Below the pieces are notes generated by a model, which saw only the letters and a program-made list of their open reading frames with translations, had not been told where the DNA came from and did no database searches. Below are positions 35,401 to 44,400 of a stretch of 64,000 nucleotides of DNA, in pieces. Numbering within the stretch: the first letter of the stretch is position 1; each line of letters starts with the position of its first letter. The translations under genes and the position numbers were made by a program. The stretch is from Desulfacinum hydrothermale DSM 13146 (GTDB lineage Bacteria > Desulfobacterota > Syntrophobacteria > Syntrophobacterales > DSM-9756). The DNA lies in the NCBI RefSeq assembly GCF_900176285.1, contig NZ_FWXF01000001.1, positions 375,987 through 439,986 on the forward strand, written 5' to 3'.

Positions 35401-35922
35401 GGGGTGGATGAGAGCGAAGCGGCTCGCATCGAGGCCTTGGTCAAGGCCTTGGTGCGGGATGGGGAAAGCCGTCCCCTGTTCTTCAATCCCGAGGACTACG
35501 ACCACGCCGTGGTGGAAGGTCTGGCCAAGGATCCCTCTTCCCAGCTCGCCTCCCTGCTGGAAGGGGTGCGCAAGGGTTCGGAAGGTGATCCAGACACGGC
35601 GGAGCGGGAATGGGACGAACGGGTGCAGGGCTACCTGTGGGCCTATCGGGATGTGATCGATCATGCGGTGCAGCGGGAGGTGCTCAGCCGGACCTATGCT
35701 CCCGAATTGATCCAGCTCTTCGAGGGGGACGGACTGAGACGGCTGGAGTCCCTGGCCGAGGAACTGAAACAAGCGCCGGGCGTGGGGGATCTGTGCGAAG
35801 CGCTGGAGGGATTCCTCCGGGAACGCGTTTTTCCAGGTCTTCCCAAGTCTCCGGAATTTTATCTGGAATACTTCCGGACTTGGGTTTGGCCCCACCTGCG
35901 GGCCCAAGGCGTCCGCCCATGA
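29434..35922 (+). CDS. Giant permuted single-chain 2-oxoacid:ferredoxin oxidoreductase
   Basis: The 2162-residue protein contains all modules of a pyruvate:ferredoxin oxidoreductase (PFOR) in a new order. Residues 1-190 are unassigned. Two [4Fe-4S] motifs follow: CTHCLQCATLC at 196 and CTDCGLCRMRCP at 228. The TPP/beta module (about 530-830) has HSACPSC at 535-541, GGDGG at 631-635 and DTQVYSNTGG near 668-677, as in PFOR. A charged helical stretch runs to about 1090. A gamma-like module (about 1096-1300, GGTLIFNH) comes next, then an alpha/Pyr module (about 1380-1780) with FPITPAGNPF, CTASQGWRLF and AKRALAAP, matching the PITP Thr and the catalytic Arg region of PFOR. A helical tail of about 380 residues ends it. 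Normal PFOR runs alpha-gamma-ferredoxin-beta in about 1200 residues. The 2-oxoacid is not known. The ATG at 29434 has GCAGGAAAA upstream. Confidence 0.85.
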   Translation: MTGPVRTWIGSLFEACWQELSHGAQSTAWSLVRNDGARVLSLVRDSERFRVVHMEPVSAGLWIGLLGVRYGERIRSGESGGDVRSLMEQHGDDGRCWVFLLQTGRGKRQWLPLATFLEDAEGDQHLLETAVAVSPQVAPVFLGALQLLVTRPVDFSRFDAHGDFLVPGGHNIVERHSTEKRTRHLSRRVQLDAARCTHCLQCATLCGEMKVQVGPQGARLLGPVQDHCTDCGLCRMRCPYLISVARQEEQLPISYRRVLLQRGVGIHLYGPEAEQWKEALHRLEREPSHQVPIRCTTVFCRDGDPSLFPAVRQTLFRIDPEESSRDSVLSRGLLMTEREEGTAPRLIFRSRTVAGILCATDSGRVERDLVGAAQGLGCEVRAAALPFVAEDEDEGENGRPGLERRLRFPSNHVVRGLIRAGLWDDRPMERLWEAGEVDMILAPSFDDVSAELGRAAIRETGRDALVMAPHVPERLPVTQSPLLNALARELRRIFPAHPELLEREARFARRLLSDVRRHASLIHARYRPLAFAGGHSACPSCAEAQVLAIPVTMALAMSLARGEIPQVAFTCETGCMSETLNKMNEVAQKVPGGRTVFGGGFAFGEAMASVWDRAVRMGLLRKGRRYVVSQGGDGGAVIGLPAWLNALRQQARLIPGRHANTLHFVTITDTQVYSNTGGESSATSMLGMGTLTTPIGRFLLGNQRIQWNLINLASEFPGVLVGLGHSAGRTTNQAFWHLADQLGMSAIRWDVTPCPETGKFFGEDPDDLARVMAQAGLLPEVVFFGRYRKRVAPLHPEDEDKPYDQWCRTPRPILDWISRDPRYKALLKKNPLTGEAEPRNITAHFLILQLETFRNQLNWEIDLETHLVRQAEGWVDGFLQELRREWESARAHPHGFPYGFLFNERGEWKPEFCHTLRRDLIVRVLGWDDLRRYVELRDATWDDSERRWRSVSRALEQLEAYEREALGDLEGSDRALTQAAARAKEALTAVQGAFQELREAVRRQMEKDWLGRELFGGAPDPSVRDVSQQRRRHLRRTLDRLLEERAVAVFHELQQHRLSQQLKKEFLESGGIVRAAHRTVSSPEREELRRRVAAFGPFSIAVASLAGDRGIAINRVFAQFLAAQGAWAGMAWQFGSSKRGTPVLSATFVDSRPLDRKDAMFAFPCAVLVNTNFEEMKRDPDLFFGQLRFGGTLIFNHTADPEKLWRELVGYYPEEIRQVVTALREQAWREGEWPRERLERALGEALSQIPSEGSLRDTCLAMVSCRVLSVDMDGLMERASGRSGLVSNLVAVGPIFQALEDGGFPLDWEKDRKLLIQGFPGAVLKNPRLLSHYETAMDLARRDYREFPSPVRDMSSTGMPSKTGGDGQKERCEADPGDSLMIMGGTLAGMVLSQIALPEHPLFYVGFPITPAGNPFYAMAEAFANGHPHIVVDENNPSEKVAAEKLLGVARTGCFLPVTCTASQGWRLFTEIIPQFVGARLEGIFVLAKRALAAPNLNIEESHTDFMSFRDDGGIMLAPKGIQEYVPSLYLARLLTHFAKLPVIVSIGGITDTHKIGLVRVPSDVQVRRWLRATLRGFDFLEDRIVNRQGRRVVHGPSCTAATYQETQSELEKAHGFVRSVWPHAVKAVEELTGVRLDPLEVRVAGGPDGALSQGALETLLILQGSLVPNAVEALQQLEEEGWRGLACVSVRLMNPFPEKELQALISRASRVVVLDRSNSFGSVPPLASRVFNAVARMAGGSSPKPLLRSLVGGLGGREITVEEMKAVLLSSHLLLTPSEPWEEELLSQWVESDPEIRDMVEELVALERRSIRRHTRVPRHLQPDRHGPVEQEQIRRALQEKIRKKDIVGLLAHYGQVEFVAPREVLGETELRRELVLCLERRLALEASQKGLKDWRRALLLALYGRPEDLHAARELMPRQGGLPCSAHLLRRHGLAEAALDRADGSGSTQVSGPGFHPSDRSDTPASSLDVCSLPSDGPSEGDEVPVFGVDESEAARIEALVKALVRDGESRPLFFNPEDYDHAVVEGLAKDPSSQLASLLEGVRKGSEGDPDTAEREWDERVQGYLWAYRDVIDHAVQREVLSRTYAPELIQLFEGDGLRRLESLAEELKQAPGVGDLCEALEGFLRERVFPGLPKSPEFYLEYFRTWVWPHLRAQGVRP

Positions 35923-36050
35923 CCCGGGAGGCCGGCCCCGACCTTCTGGATCGAAACGCGGGCGATCCTTGTGATGGGTTTCACCGCTCGGACTCATCGG
36001 GACCGCACTAGGGCAAGCCTGGTCTCCGTGAGGGGTGAAACGAGCGGTCA

Positions 36051-36268
36051 GGAGCCTGACCGGAAGCGCCCAAGTTGCTCCCTTGTTGTACGGACGGAAG
36101 GTTGGGACTACCAGGCGGGGCCGTGCTGCCGGTCTGGCGTTTCAGTAGTGGGAGTGGGTTCCGAACCCGCCCCACCAAAGCTCAAAAAAGAGCCACAGGG
36201 CACAGTGGAATTTCAACCAGTTGGAAATCCCCCGAAAAGGCTGAAAGGCCATTGTCGGACAAGTCCCT
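36051..36268 (+). repeat. Dispersed intergenic repeat, copy between the first two giant genes
   Basis: This 218-bp copy starts near GGAGCCTGACCGGAAGCG. It contains GCCCAAGTTGCTCCCTTGTT and a GTGGGAGTGGGTT/AACCCGCCCCAC hairpin, and ends AGGCCATTGTCGGACAAGTC. It aligns along its length with copies near 18.5, 49.1 and 57.4 kb. It makes up most of the 388-bp gap 35923-36310; the rest is featureless. Confidence 0.7.
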
Positions 36269-36310
36269 GATGGACGTTCTGCAAAACCTCCTTTCGAAAA
36301 GGGAAAGGCC

Positions 36311-39300
36311 ATGGATCGTTTGAGCACCCTGAAAAAGACCTTCGATGAGGTGGAACGTGGGCTTCCTGGAATGCCTTTCCGGACTCAACCGGTGGAGGAT
36401 TCATGGGGAGACGCCCCCGCTTCTCAGGATCTCTCCTTCGAACAGTTCCTGGAAAGGGTGGGCCGAAACGGTCGGGCGGCCTTGGGCCGAACGGCCAGGG
36501 AGACGGCGGCGGTTCTGGGAAGAATTTTCGGCCTCTCCCGGGAAGGGGCGGCGCTGGTAGCCAGGGTGGAAGAGAGCCTGCGGGCTCTTTTTCAAACGGA
36601 TCATGCCTTCGGGGTGGAGGAAGGCAACGGGGTTTCCTGGGCGTGCCTTCGGGACTTTCGTCGCCTTTGGTTTGAGGCCGTCTCCAACGGAAGGGAAGGG
36701 GAGCGGCTATTTCCCGGCCTGGCCCATGCCGCCCGAGTGGGTTTCTTCAATCGGGAGCCTGTGGATATCGCCCCATGGGTTCGGTGGATCCTTCAGGTGG
36801 AACACTATCACCGGACCGACCCGGCACGCCATGAAGACCGGCTCGATCGCTACCGCTTTCTGAGGCAGGATCGCCCCGATGCCCCGCTGGTGAGGGCGGA
36901 AGACCTTCTGGTGTGGACCGAACAGGAACTTTTTCGAGACTTTCCGGCGCGGCTGGAGGATAAGGCGCAGCTATGCGCCCGGTCCCTCCAACACCGCCTG
37001 GCCCCCGGGATCAGCTACCCCGAACCGCTCCCGGCCCTGATCTACCTGTTGCTGCGCTGCCATCGCTTCTGCCTCTCCGAGGTCCTGGATCCAAAAGGAG
37101 AAGAACGGGCGCTGGTGGTGGAAGCGTCCCGCCAGATCCAGTCACTGACGGATCTCATGCTCCTCATCTACCGGCGGTGTCTGCCAAGGGCCCCGCTGCC
37201 CGACGCCGTGAGCGTGCTGGAGGAGTTGGTGCAGGCCGGGTTCAACGTGGAGCATGAAACATTCAAGGATCCTTACGTGGCCTCCCTGGTTCCTCCCGAT
37301 CAGACCCCCACTTTTGATGAGGCCGTCGTTCGCCTCTTGGTGGATCCCGAAACCCTGACGGGCGATTTGGATCGGGACTGTGGAGCCAGTTCCGCCTTCT
37401 GGTTGGATGCGCAGCGGCAGGCGCTGGAGGCGCTGGACAGGGAAGTGCGGGACATGCATTGCGCATTGGAGCGGCCTCTTCCCCGCAAGGATCTTCTGCG
37501 CCGCTGCCTTCGTTTCATGGTGAGCTGGTCGTTGAGCGGGCACCTGCGTGAGGACCTCCCCCAGGTGTCCCAGCTGGCGGGCAAGGTCCGCGCGTGCCTT
37601 CCGGAAGACCTGATCCGCTGCTTGGTGCGCCAGAGGCGGGGCTTCGAGGTGACGAGCCGCAAAGAGCTTCAGTCCCTGCTGGAAAAGGAGTGTGAACGGC
37701 AGTTGAGCGTGCTGGAAAAGGTCCTCTCGGATGGACGCCTGGAGGGGGAGGCGGATTTCCAGGTGATGGTTCGACTGGCCGCCCTTTCCAGCGTGCCGTT
37801 TCCCGAAAAGGAAACAGGTGAAGGGTTCCCTCTGGCCCGGCGTCTGGAGGCCGTTTTGAAACGACTGGGTTCCTTTTCCCGGACTTCGGAACTCCTCACG
37901 CGAGATTTCCAATTTTTCTTGGAAACCCCGTTTCCACCCCAGGGGACTCCTTTCGAAATGGTGGAGGCCGTTCGCTGCGTGATCCCCCGCGAGGCCGTCG
38001 TGGTGGGACTTGGCAAGGAGGGATTTTCTGAAAAAGAGGCGGCTGAGGCCTATGAACGCACCTTGTGGGATTTCGCCGGTGCCTTCCATCGGCTGACGGT
38101 TGCCTCCCGGAGCCCGCATGTCTCGTTCGACTCGATACCGGAACCCGAAGAGCTGCAGAAGCTGCTGGCGGTCCTGGTGGCTCCTCTCGGCGAACTGCAG
38201 GCGTCCCAAGAGACGGCGGCCTTGAAAGAGTTTCGGTCCAGGTTTTCCTTCTTTCTGCGCCGTCACGACGGTCAGCTTCTTCTGCGCGATCAGGAATGGG
38301 AGGTGGCCGCTGCCCACTGGGCCGTCACCGTTTTGGGGCCGGACCTGGACAGGGTGTGGGAAACCCGTCGGCCTGATGAGATCCGAGCCTGCCTGGAAAA
38401 GGAGGCGGGATCTTGGGACGCACCGGCGGACATCGCCCTGAGAAATCCTGTGGCTCGCCTGGTTCTGGAATGGATGGATCCCGGAGGCCAAGTGTCGGTG
38501 GATCCCGATCTGGTGCAGGCTCTGGTTGATCGACTGCCGGGCTTGGACTGCGGGTCCTGCGGGGAACCCAGATGCCGCCGGTTCGCCCTGGGGCTCCTCG
38601 CAGGGCGCTACCAGCCCAGCGGTTGTGGACACCTGACGGCCCCACGGAGCCGGGACTTGCAACAGAGGCTGCAGCAGATCCTGGCAGCAGCGGGAGCTTC
38701 CCGAGTGTCCCGGTCTGTCTTTCAACTGATGGCGGACCCGGGCATGTGGCGACGGATTTCCCGGCGCCATCCGCTCAAAAGGGCGGTCAAGAACGCACTG
38801 GGCGTGAAGCGCCAAAAGACGAGACGGATCTTGATGCAGAAACTGGAAGCCCTCTGGGACTCCATGGAGCGGAAGCCCGATATCTACCGCCGGCCGGACG
38901 TGGAATCCTTCTACCGGGCACTGGTGGAGACCGTGGGTTTTGAGGCCGCTGAAAGAATAACCGAAGAGGAGCGGCGCTGGCTGGTTCAATACGGCCGCAG
39001 AAGGGTGGATGCGGAATGGGCGCGCTTGGAGCTTCGGCGCGACTGGCTGAAGCTGAGCCGCCTCAAAGTGGCGAGCCGGCCGCGTCTGGAAGAAGCCGAC
39101 CCGGTGTCCGTGGCTGAAAGGGCCTACGACAAACTATTCTACTTGAGCCAGCTGGACGAGGAGGACCGGCGCCGGCTGCTGCTCCGCAGACTGGAAGCCC
39201 ACGAGGACGGTTTTTCCCTGTGGTGGAATCAGGACCTGATCTCCATGAATCATCCCCGGTACCTGATCGACAACTGGGAAGAGTTTTCCAAGGTGGTGAA

Positions 39301-41266
39301 GAACGCCTACTGGCACCAGGAGGATTTCCCCGCACCCCGCCGCCTGGCCCGTGAAATCTACCGGGAATGGTCCCACGGGGGGGAAGTGGAACGGTTGGCT
39401 GAAGACTGGATCGGCTTCACGGTCGAGAATGCGAGGCAGCGACTGGCAGATCAAGGGGCCGAACGAGGTGAGACCTCCAAGATGCTGAAAGATGTGTCGG
39501 ATCTGCGACGGGTTTTGGAAGGTCTGGTGATGCGGATTGAAAAGGAAAGGAACGGGAACGGTTCCGGTCGGGCCGAAGGAGAGCCGAACCCACCGATCCG
39601 AGACGCACTGTGGCAGGCCTTTCAGCAGGGCGGCTATGTTTTCCATCCGGATTTTTCTGTCAGCCGAGAGGACTTGGAGCCGTGGGAAAGGGAGCGGCTT
39701 CAGAGCCGGATGGACGGATCGGGAGAAGTGTTTGCCGGCCCAATGCCCCCGGACACAGCGGCCCGGGTGCTGGTGGAGGCCACGGCCAAGAGGTATGAAC
39801 GGCAGAGACAGGTGGCCGATTGGCTGGAAAAGACCCTTGACGACACCTCTCCACAAAACCTCCCGTCCGGTGCTCTGGAGTCGTGGGTTCAGGACATGCT
39901 CCGCCGGGGTGCGTCAACCCGGGAGGTGGCAGAGCGGATCCGGAGCTGGTTTGCGACGCACCCCGTGTGGAAGGAGGAAATTCTGGTGGAGTGGATCGGT
40001 CGTCTGACGGCCATGGCCCGATGGCAGGATCTGGTGTCCGCCTTTCCCGGCGTGGTCATCCAGGAACTCCACGTGCCTTTCTTGCAGCGCTTTGCCGATC
40101 TCCATCCGGAATGGTTCCAAAGGATTCAGGACCGGGTTCGGCGACATGGGGATTTCGACCGGGAGCGACTCCTGCACTACCTTTTTGTCCTGGCCAAGAT
40201 GGAGGGAAACCTGGACGTCATCACGGGACTGCTCCGGGAAATCCGGGAGACGTCGGATGTGATCGAAGCGGCCTGGCTCCAGTTCACCAAGGACCGACTG
40301 GCCGAAGGGCCGCCGCCCGCACCGTCCAGGACCCTGCCAGCCGGCATCCCCCTTCTGGCGGGAAGGATCAAGGACAAAGAGGCCTTGTACCGCGCACTTA
40401 CGGAGGGCGTGTCTCGCTCCGAAAAACGAGCCGTGGGCGACGCAGTGCGCGAACTGCTTCTCTTCATGCGGTTTCACATCGTCCAGCTTCCGGAAACGGT
40501 GGAGGATCCCGAGCTGGGGTTCCGGGCTTTTCTGGATGCCGGATACAACCTGGAGGGGCTGGACCCCGAGGTTCTCCATCGAGCCTTTGTCCGGGAATGG
40601 CAGCGCCGGTCGGCTCACGGGGACAACCGCATCTGGATCATGACCATGGCGGTGGCCAGGCGCTGCGCGGCGCTCAGCCCTGAATTGCAGGAGGCCGATC
40701 GGGCTTTCGTCAAGGTGCGCCAGCACCTCCTGAAAGAGGAAACGGCTCGCGAGGTGGATGCCATCTGCCGTGCCCGGGGCATCGCTCTCGGCAAGGTCAA
40801 AGAACAGGTCTATCGGGAGCTGTCCGAGTTGCTGGAGCGGGAGCGGCTGGAGTCTTTCCGGAAGAGAATTCGACAGATGGTCCAGCAACTGGACCGGAAG
40901 CGCCTGGAGATCGTGAAAAGCTGGGTGTGCGGCGAGATCAACCGTTTCAGCGTCTTCCATATCCTGCGGCAGCGCCAAAAGGGCGGACCTCCCCCCTCGT
41001 CGGCGGACTTTCGCCGTTTCATCGTCGACCAATGGATGGTGAAAGCCGAAGACCTTCGTTGGGGCGAAAAGGAAGATGCGCACGAGCGCCTTCAGGAGTT
41101 GGATGAGTCGTTCCAGGCGCTGCTGGGCGTGGCTCTTCTTGAGCTGGAAAAAGAGGCGCGGTCCGAGGCGGAACGGGCCCTGGAAGTGTGGCGGTCTGAA
41201 TGTGAGGAGCGAATCCGCCAGGTGGTGGCTCGAGCCTTTATGGTGGCGGAAAACGCTTGGCAGTGA
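36311..41266 (+). CDS. Giant helical protein with one RnfB-like [4Fe-4S] motif
   Basis: The 1651-residue protein is mostly charged, apparently alpha-helical sequence with no membrane segment or signal peptide. The one motif I recognise is LDCGSCGEPRCRRFALGLLA with a further Cys about 12 residues on (near residues 758-785). This is the C-x2-C-x4-C-x(n)-C iron-sulfur module found in RnfB and related electron carriers. The rest matches nothing I know. Three short segments share an AGYN-like pattern (LVQAGFNVEHETF, QQGGYVFHPDF, LDAGYNLEGLDPE) and may mark diverged repeats. Sandwiched between a 2-oxoacid oxidoreductase and a NuoEF fusion, it is probably a scaffold and electron-transfer link. The ATG at 36311 has GGAAAGG upstream. 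Confidence 0.7.
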   Translation: MDRLSTLKKTFDEVERGLPGMPFRTQPVEDSWGDAPASQDLSFEQFLERVGRNGRAALGRTARETAAVLGRIFGLSREGAALVARVEESLRALFQTDHAFGVEEGNGVSWACLRDFRRLWFEAVSNGREGERLFPGLAHAARVGFFNREPVDIAPWVRWILQVEHYHRTDPARHEDRLDRYRFLRQDRPDAPLVRAEDLLVWTEQELFRDFPARLEDKAQLCARSLQHRLAPGISYPEPLPALIYLLLRCHRFCLSEVLDPKGEERALVVEASRQIQSLTDLMLLIYRRCLPRAPLPDAVSVLEELVQAGFNVEHETFKDPYVASLVPPDQTPTFDEAVVRLLVDPETLTGDLDRDCGASSAFWLDAQRQALEALDREVRDMHCALERPLPRKDLLRRCLRFMVSWSLSGHLREDLPQVSQLAGKVRACLPEDLIRCLVRQRRGFEVTSRKELQSLLEKECERQLSVLEKVLSDGRLEGEADFQVMVRLAALSSVPFPEKETGEGFPLARRLEAVLKRLGSFSRTSELLTRDFQFFLETPFPPQGTPFEMVEAVRCVIPREAVVVGLGKEGFSEKEAAEAYERTLWDFAGAFHRLTVASRSPHVSFDSIPEPEELQKLLAVLVAPLGELQASQETAALKEFRSRFSFFLRRHDGQLLLRDQEWEVAAAHWAVTVLGPDLDRVWETRRPDEIRACLEKEAGSWDAPADIALRNPVARLVLEWMDPGGQVSVDPDLVQALVDRLPGLDCGSCGEPRCRRFALGLLAGRYQPSGCGHLTAPRSRDLQQRLQQILAAAGASRVSRSVFQLMADPGMWRRISRRHPLKRAVKNALGVKRQKTRRILMQKLEALWDSMERKPDIYRRPDVESFYRALVETVGFEAAERITEEERRWLVQYGRRRVDAEWARLELRRDWLKLSRLKVASRPRLEEADPVSVAERAYDKLFYLSQLDEEDRRRLLLRRLEAHEDGFSLWWNQDLISMNHPRYLIDNWEEFSKVVKNAYWHQEDFPAPRRLAREIYREWSHGGEVERLAEDWIGFTVENARQRLADQGAERGETSKMLKDVSDLRRVLEGLVMRIEKERNGNGSGRAEGEPNPPIRDALWQAFQQGGYVFHPDFSVSREDLEPWERERLQSRMDGSGEVFAGPMPPDTAARVLVEATAKRYERQRQVADWLEKTLDDTSPQNLPSGALESWVQDMLRRGASTREVAERIRSWFATHPVWKEEILVEWIGRLTAMARWQDLVSAFPGVVIQELHVPFLQRFADLHPEWFQRIQDRVRRHGDFDRERLLHYLFVLAKMEGNLDVITGLLREIRETSDVIEAAWLQFTKDRLAEGPPPAPSRTLPAGIPLLAGRIKDKEALYRALTEGVSRSEKRAVGDAVRELLLFMRFHIVQLPETVEDPELGFRAFLDAGYNLEGLDPEVLHRAFVREWQRRSAHGDNRIWIMTMAVARRCAALSPELQEADRAFVKVRQHLLKEETAREVDAICRARGIALGKVKEQVYRELSELLERERLESFRKRIRQMVQQLDRKRLEIVKSWVCGEINRFSVFHILRQRQKGGPPPSSADFRRFIVDQWMVKAEDLRWGEKEDAHERLQELDESFQALLGVALLELEKEARSEAERALEVWRSECEERIRQVVARAFMVAENAWQ

Positions 41267-41453
41267 AGGGCGAGGGGAGGGGGGGCGCAGTGGCGCGTTG
41301 TGATGCCATGTCCAAAAGACGGTAGGCGGCGGCCGTCCGCGCAGGAAGGGCGGGTCGAAGTGCTTGGGCAGGCGCCTCGAGGCGACGGGGCGCTCGGCGC
41401 CCACTCCGGTCGCGTCGTTTGGATACGATTTTGGGTCAGGGGGAGTGCAAACC

Positions 41454-44400
41454 ATGGAAGATGTGAGGCCATTGAATCCCTCGGTCCATCCGGACCCGGA
41501 TTGGTTCCTCCAGCGTGTGCGGCAGGGGCTGGCCTGTCGCGGTCACGTGCGGGATACGCGGATTCCCGAAAGCCTGGCCGGCCTGGCGGGGGTGGTTTCC
41601 GTTTTGCGTGCCGTGGTCGATGAAGTGCGCGTTCTGCTCGGCGAAGACGGAGAAAAGACGCAGGGGTTTGTCCAGAGTGTGCGGGAACGGAAGGAGGATC
41701 CGTGGGGAAGGGATCCCGAGGGGCATTGGGCCGACTTTCTGACATGCGCCCTGGCCCGCACGGACTGGCGGGAACGGGATGTGGTGGAAATGGCCGTTTC
41801 CTACCTCCATTCGATTCGGGACCGGCTGAGCCCGGCCCTGGTGCACTCTTTGGCCGACTATGAGGCTCTTTCGAGAGGAAGAGGGGGCGAACGGGATCGT
41901 GTGATGGCCGGGCTCATCGGCGAATCCCGGGGCTGTCTGGGTGGCCTTTTGTATGCGTACGGGAAGTTGGAAGAATCGGCTGCGGCGCAACCCTTCCATG
42001 CGAGCCAGCTTGCCCGGTTGTGCCGGCTCATGGCCTGGATGCTGGGATGTGGGGAAACGATGGGCCCCGGCCCAGAGACATTGAACGAAGCGGACGACGA
42101 AGACCTCTGGCGGTGGATGCAGAAGCTTTTGGACGCCGCTTGGGCCGAGCGGGGTCTCCCGTTTCCCATTAAGGACCTGGAAAAGGCCTCCCTCTACCTT
42201 CTCGAAAGGTTTCCTGCCTCCAGCCCGCATCACGGACACTTCGTTCGGTACCTGCTGGAAGAAGACGCCGCCTATCGAAGAATCCTCAGGACCTTCTACG
42301 CACCTGGAGAGGTGCGACGCCAGGCCTTTCGCGATGAAGTGGCCCGCTTCAACAGGCTGCCGGAACATGCCGCCCATCGCGTGGTGTATGATCCCGAGGA
42401 AGAGGAGCCTCTGGTTCGGGCCCTCTTTTTCCGTCCCGACGTGGTGGATTGCTTCGTGGCCCGGGAACGCGCCAAGGAGCTCTACCGGGCGCTGCCGGGA
42501 CTGGAGCCGCGAGCCTATCTACCGCGAGTGCTTCACGAAACCCAGAGCCTGTTCGGCTATGTGACGCCGGAGGCCTGTGAGCGCATCACCCAGTGCCTCC
42601 GGTTGGACATGGACGACGTCATTCGGGCCGTCGCGTCCTTCAAGCAATACGGTGCCGATCCTTCGGGAGATATTCTGATCTACGTGTGCAAGGGAACGGC
42701 GTGTTTCTTACGCGGACAGCCCCGTCTTTCCCGGCGTCTCGGACGGGAGATCGGGGCGGGGCGTGAGCAGATCGGCTCCCACGGCATCCAGTATGTGGAG
42801 ATGGACTGCTTCGGTGTGTGCCACCTGGCGCCGGTGATTCGAGCCGGAGGCCGGTTCTACGGCAATCAGAGGGAGGAGGACATCCCGGCGTTGGTCAAGC
42901 GCCTGGTAACGGGACCGGACTATGACAACCGGCGGGTCTTCATCCAACGCCTGCTGGAAAAGCTCCTTTCCGAGCATCGGAGCGAGCCGGTGGGGGAACT
43001 CACGGTGTCCCGGGTGGGGATGGTGTCCAAGGAAGAGGCCCGAGGGCAGCTGCCCTTAAGCGCCTGGCGGGAGGAGTTCCGGGGCCGAGCGCTGCTATTG
43101 GACGGGATCGGACGGGTTTTCGTGGCGGCGGCCGACACGGAAGACACATCGGAGCGGTTTTTGGGACGGCTGGTGGAAGAGGCGGTCTGTTTTCGCTACG
43201 ACGCTCCGTGGCAGCAGTGTGCCTACGGAGCCGTTCTGCCCGATGCGCACGGCATGGTGAGGGCGTGGGTCAACGTGCCGGAGCTTTGGGAAGAATCCTT
43301 CCTGGAAAGTACCGTGAGGCCGATGGTGGAGGTCCATGACGGGCGGGTGATTCTCAAGGCGGACTCAGAAAGGTTTGTTCTGGGTGAGCGGAAGGACCAC
43401 GTACTCCTGGTCGAATCGGAGGAGCACTATGTGATGGTTGTCCTGGAAGACGACGCGGCAACCGCCTCCGTATCCGCGCCTTCGCCGCGGGAAGAGAAAG
43501 GACGAGAGGCGGGGGGCTTTCCGGCGGGTCAGGATCGCGTGGTGTTGGACTTTGCGCGCAAAGGGCGACCCGAGGACATGGAAGACTACATGGCGGCGGG
43601 GGGCTACGAAACGGTCTTTCGGGTCCTGGGATCGGGAGGCGAGGAACCCTGGCCGCCCGAGCGGATCGTGGAGGAGGTGTCTGCTGCGCGACTTCGCGGG
43701 CGGGGTGGTGCGGGATTTCCCACCGGGAAGAAGTGGGAGGCGGTGCGCCGGGCCGTGTGTCGCGTGGATGAGAGCGACGGCAACAAGGATTGTGTGAAGC
43801 TCATCGTGGCCAACGGCGACGAGGGGGATCCCGGGGCCTTCATGGACCGCACCCTCATCGAGGAAAAGCCCCATCAGGTGTTGGAGGGGATGATCCTGGC
43901 GGCCATTGCGGTGGGGGCCCGTTACGGGGTCATCTACGTTCGAAAGGAATACGAGGACGCCGTGCGGAGCTTGGAAAACGCTCTCTTCCAGGCGCGCCGA
44001 AAGGGTCTTCTGGGGCGAAACGTGCTGGGAGTTCCAGGACTGGACTTCGATGTGGAGATTCGCCTGGGAGCGGGAGCCTTCGTGGCGGGGGAAAAGCGGG
44101 CGATCATGCGGGCCATCGAAGGAAAGCCGGCGGAGCCCACCATCAATGCTCCATCCAACACCGTCCGGGGCCTTTGGGGCAAGCCCACGCTCCTCAACAA
44201 CGTGGAAACCTTCGCCAACATCCCGGTGATCCTGAGTGGTGGGAGCCGTTGGTACGCGTCCTTGGGAACGGCGCGAAGCGGAGGTACCAAGATCTTTTCC
44301 GTGGCGGGGATCGTGAAACGAACCGGCCTGGTGGAAGTGCGCTTCGGAAGAACACTGGCGGACGTCATCGAGATCTGCGGGGGGATCCAGGAGGGGAAAC

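Noticed and set aside
37142-38989. Open frame of 615 codons antisense to the giant helical protein
   Set aside because: The plus-strand frame is longer, carries the iron-sulfur motif and fits an operon; the antisense frame has no motif or start signal.
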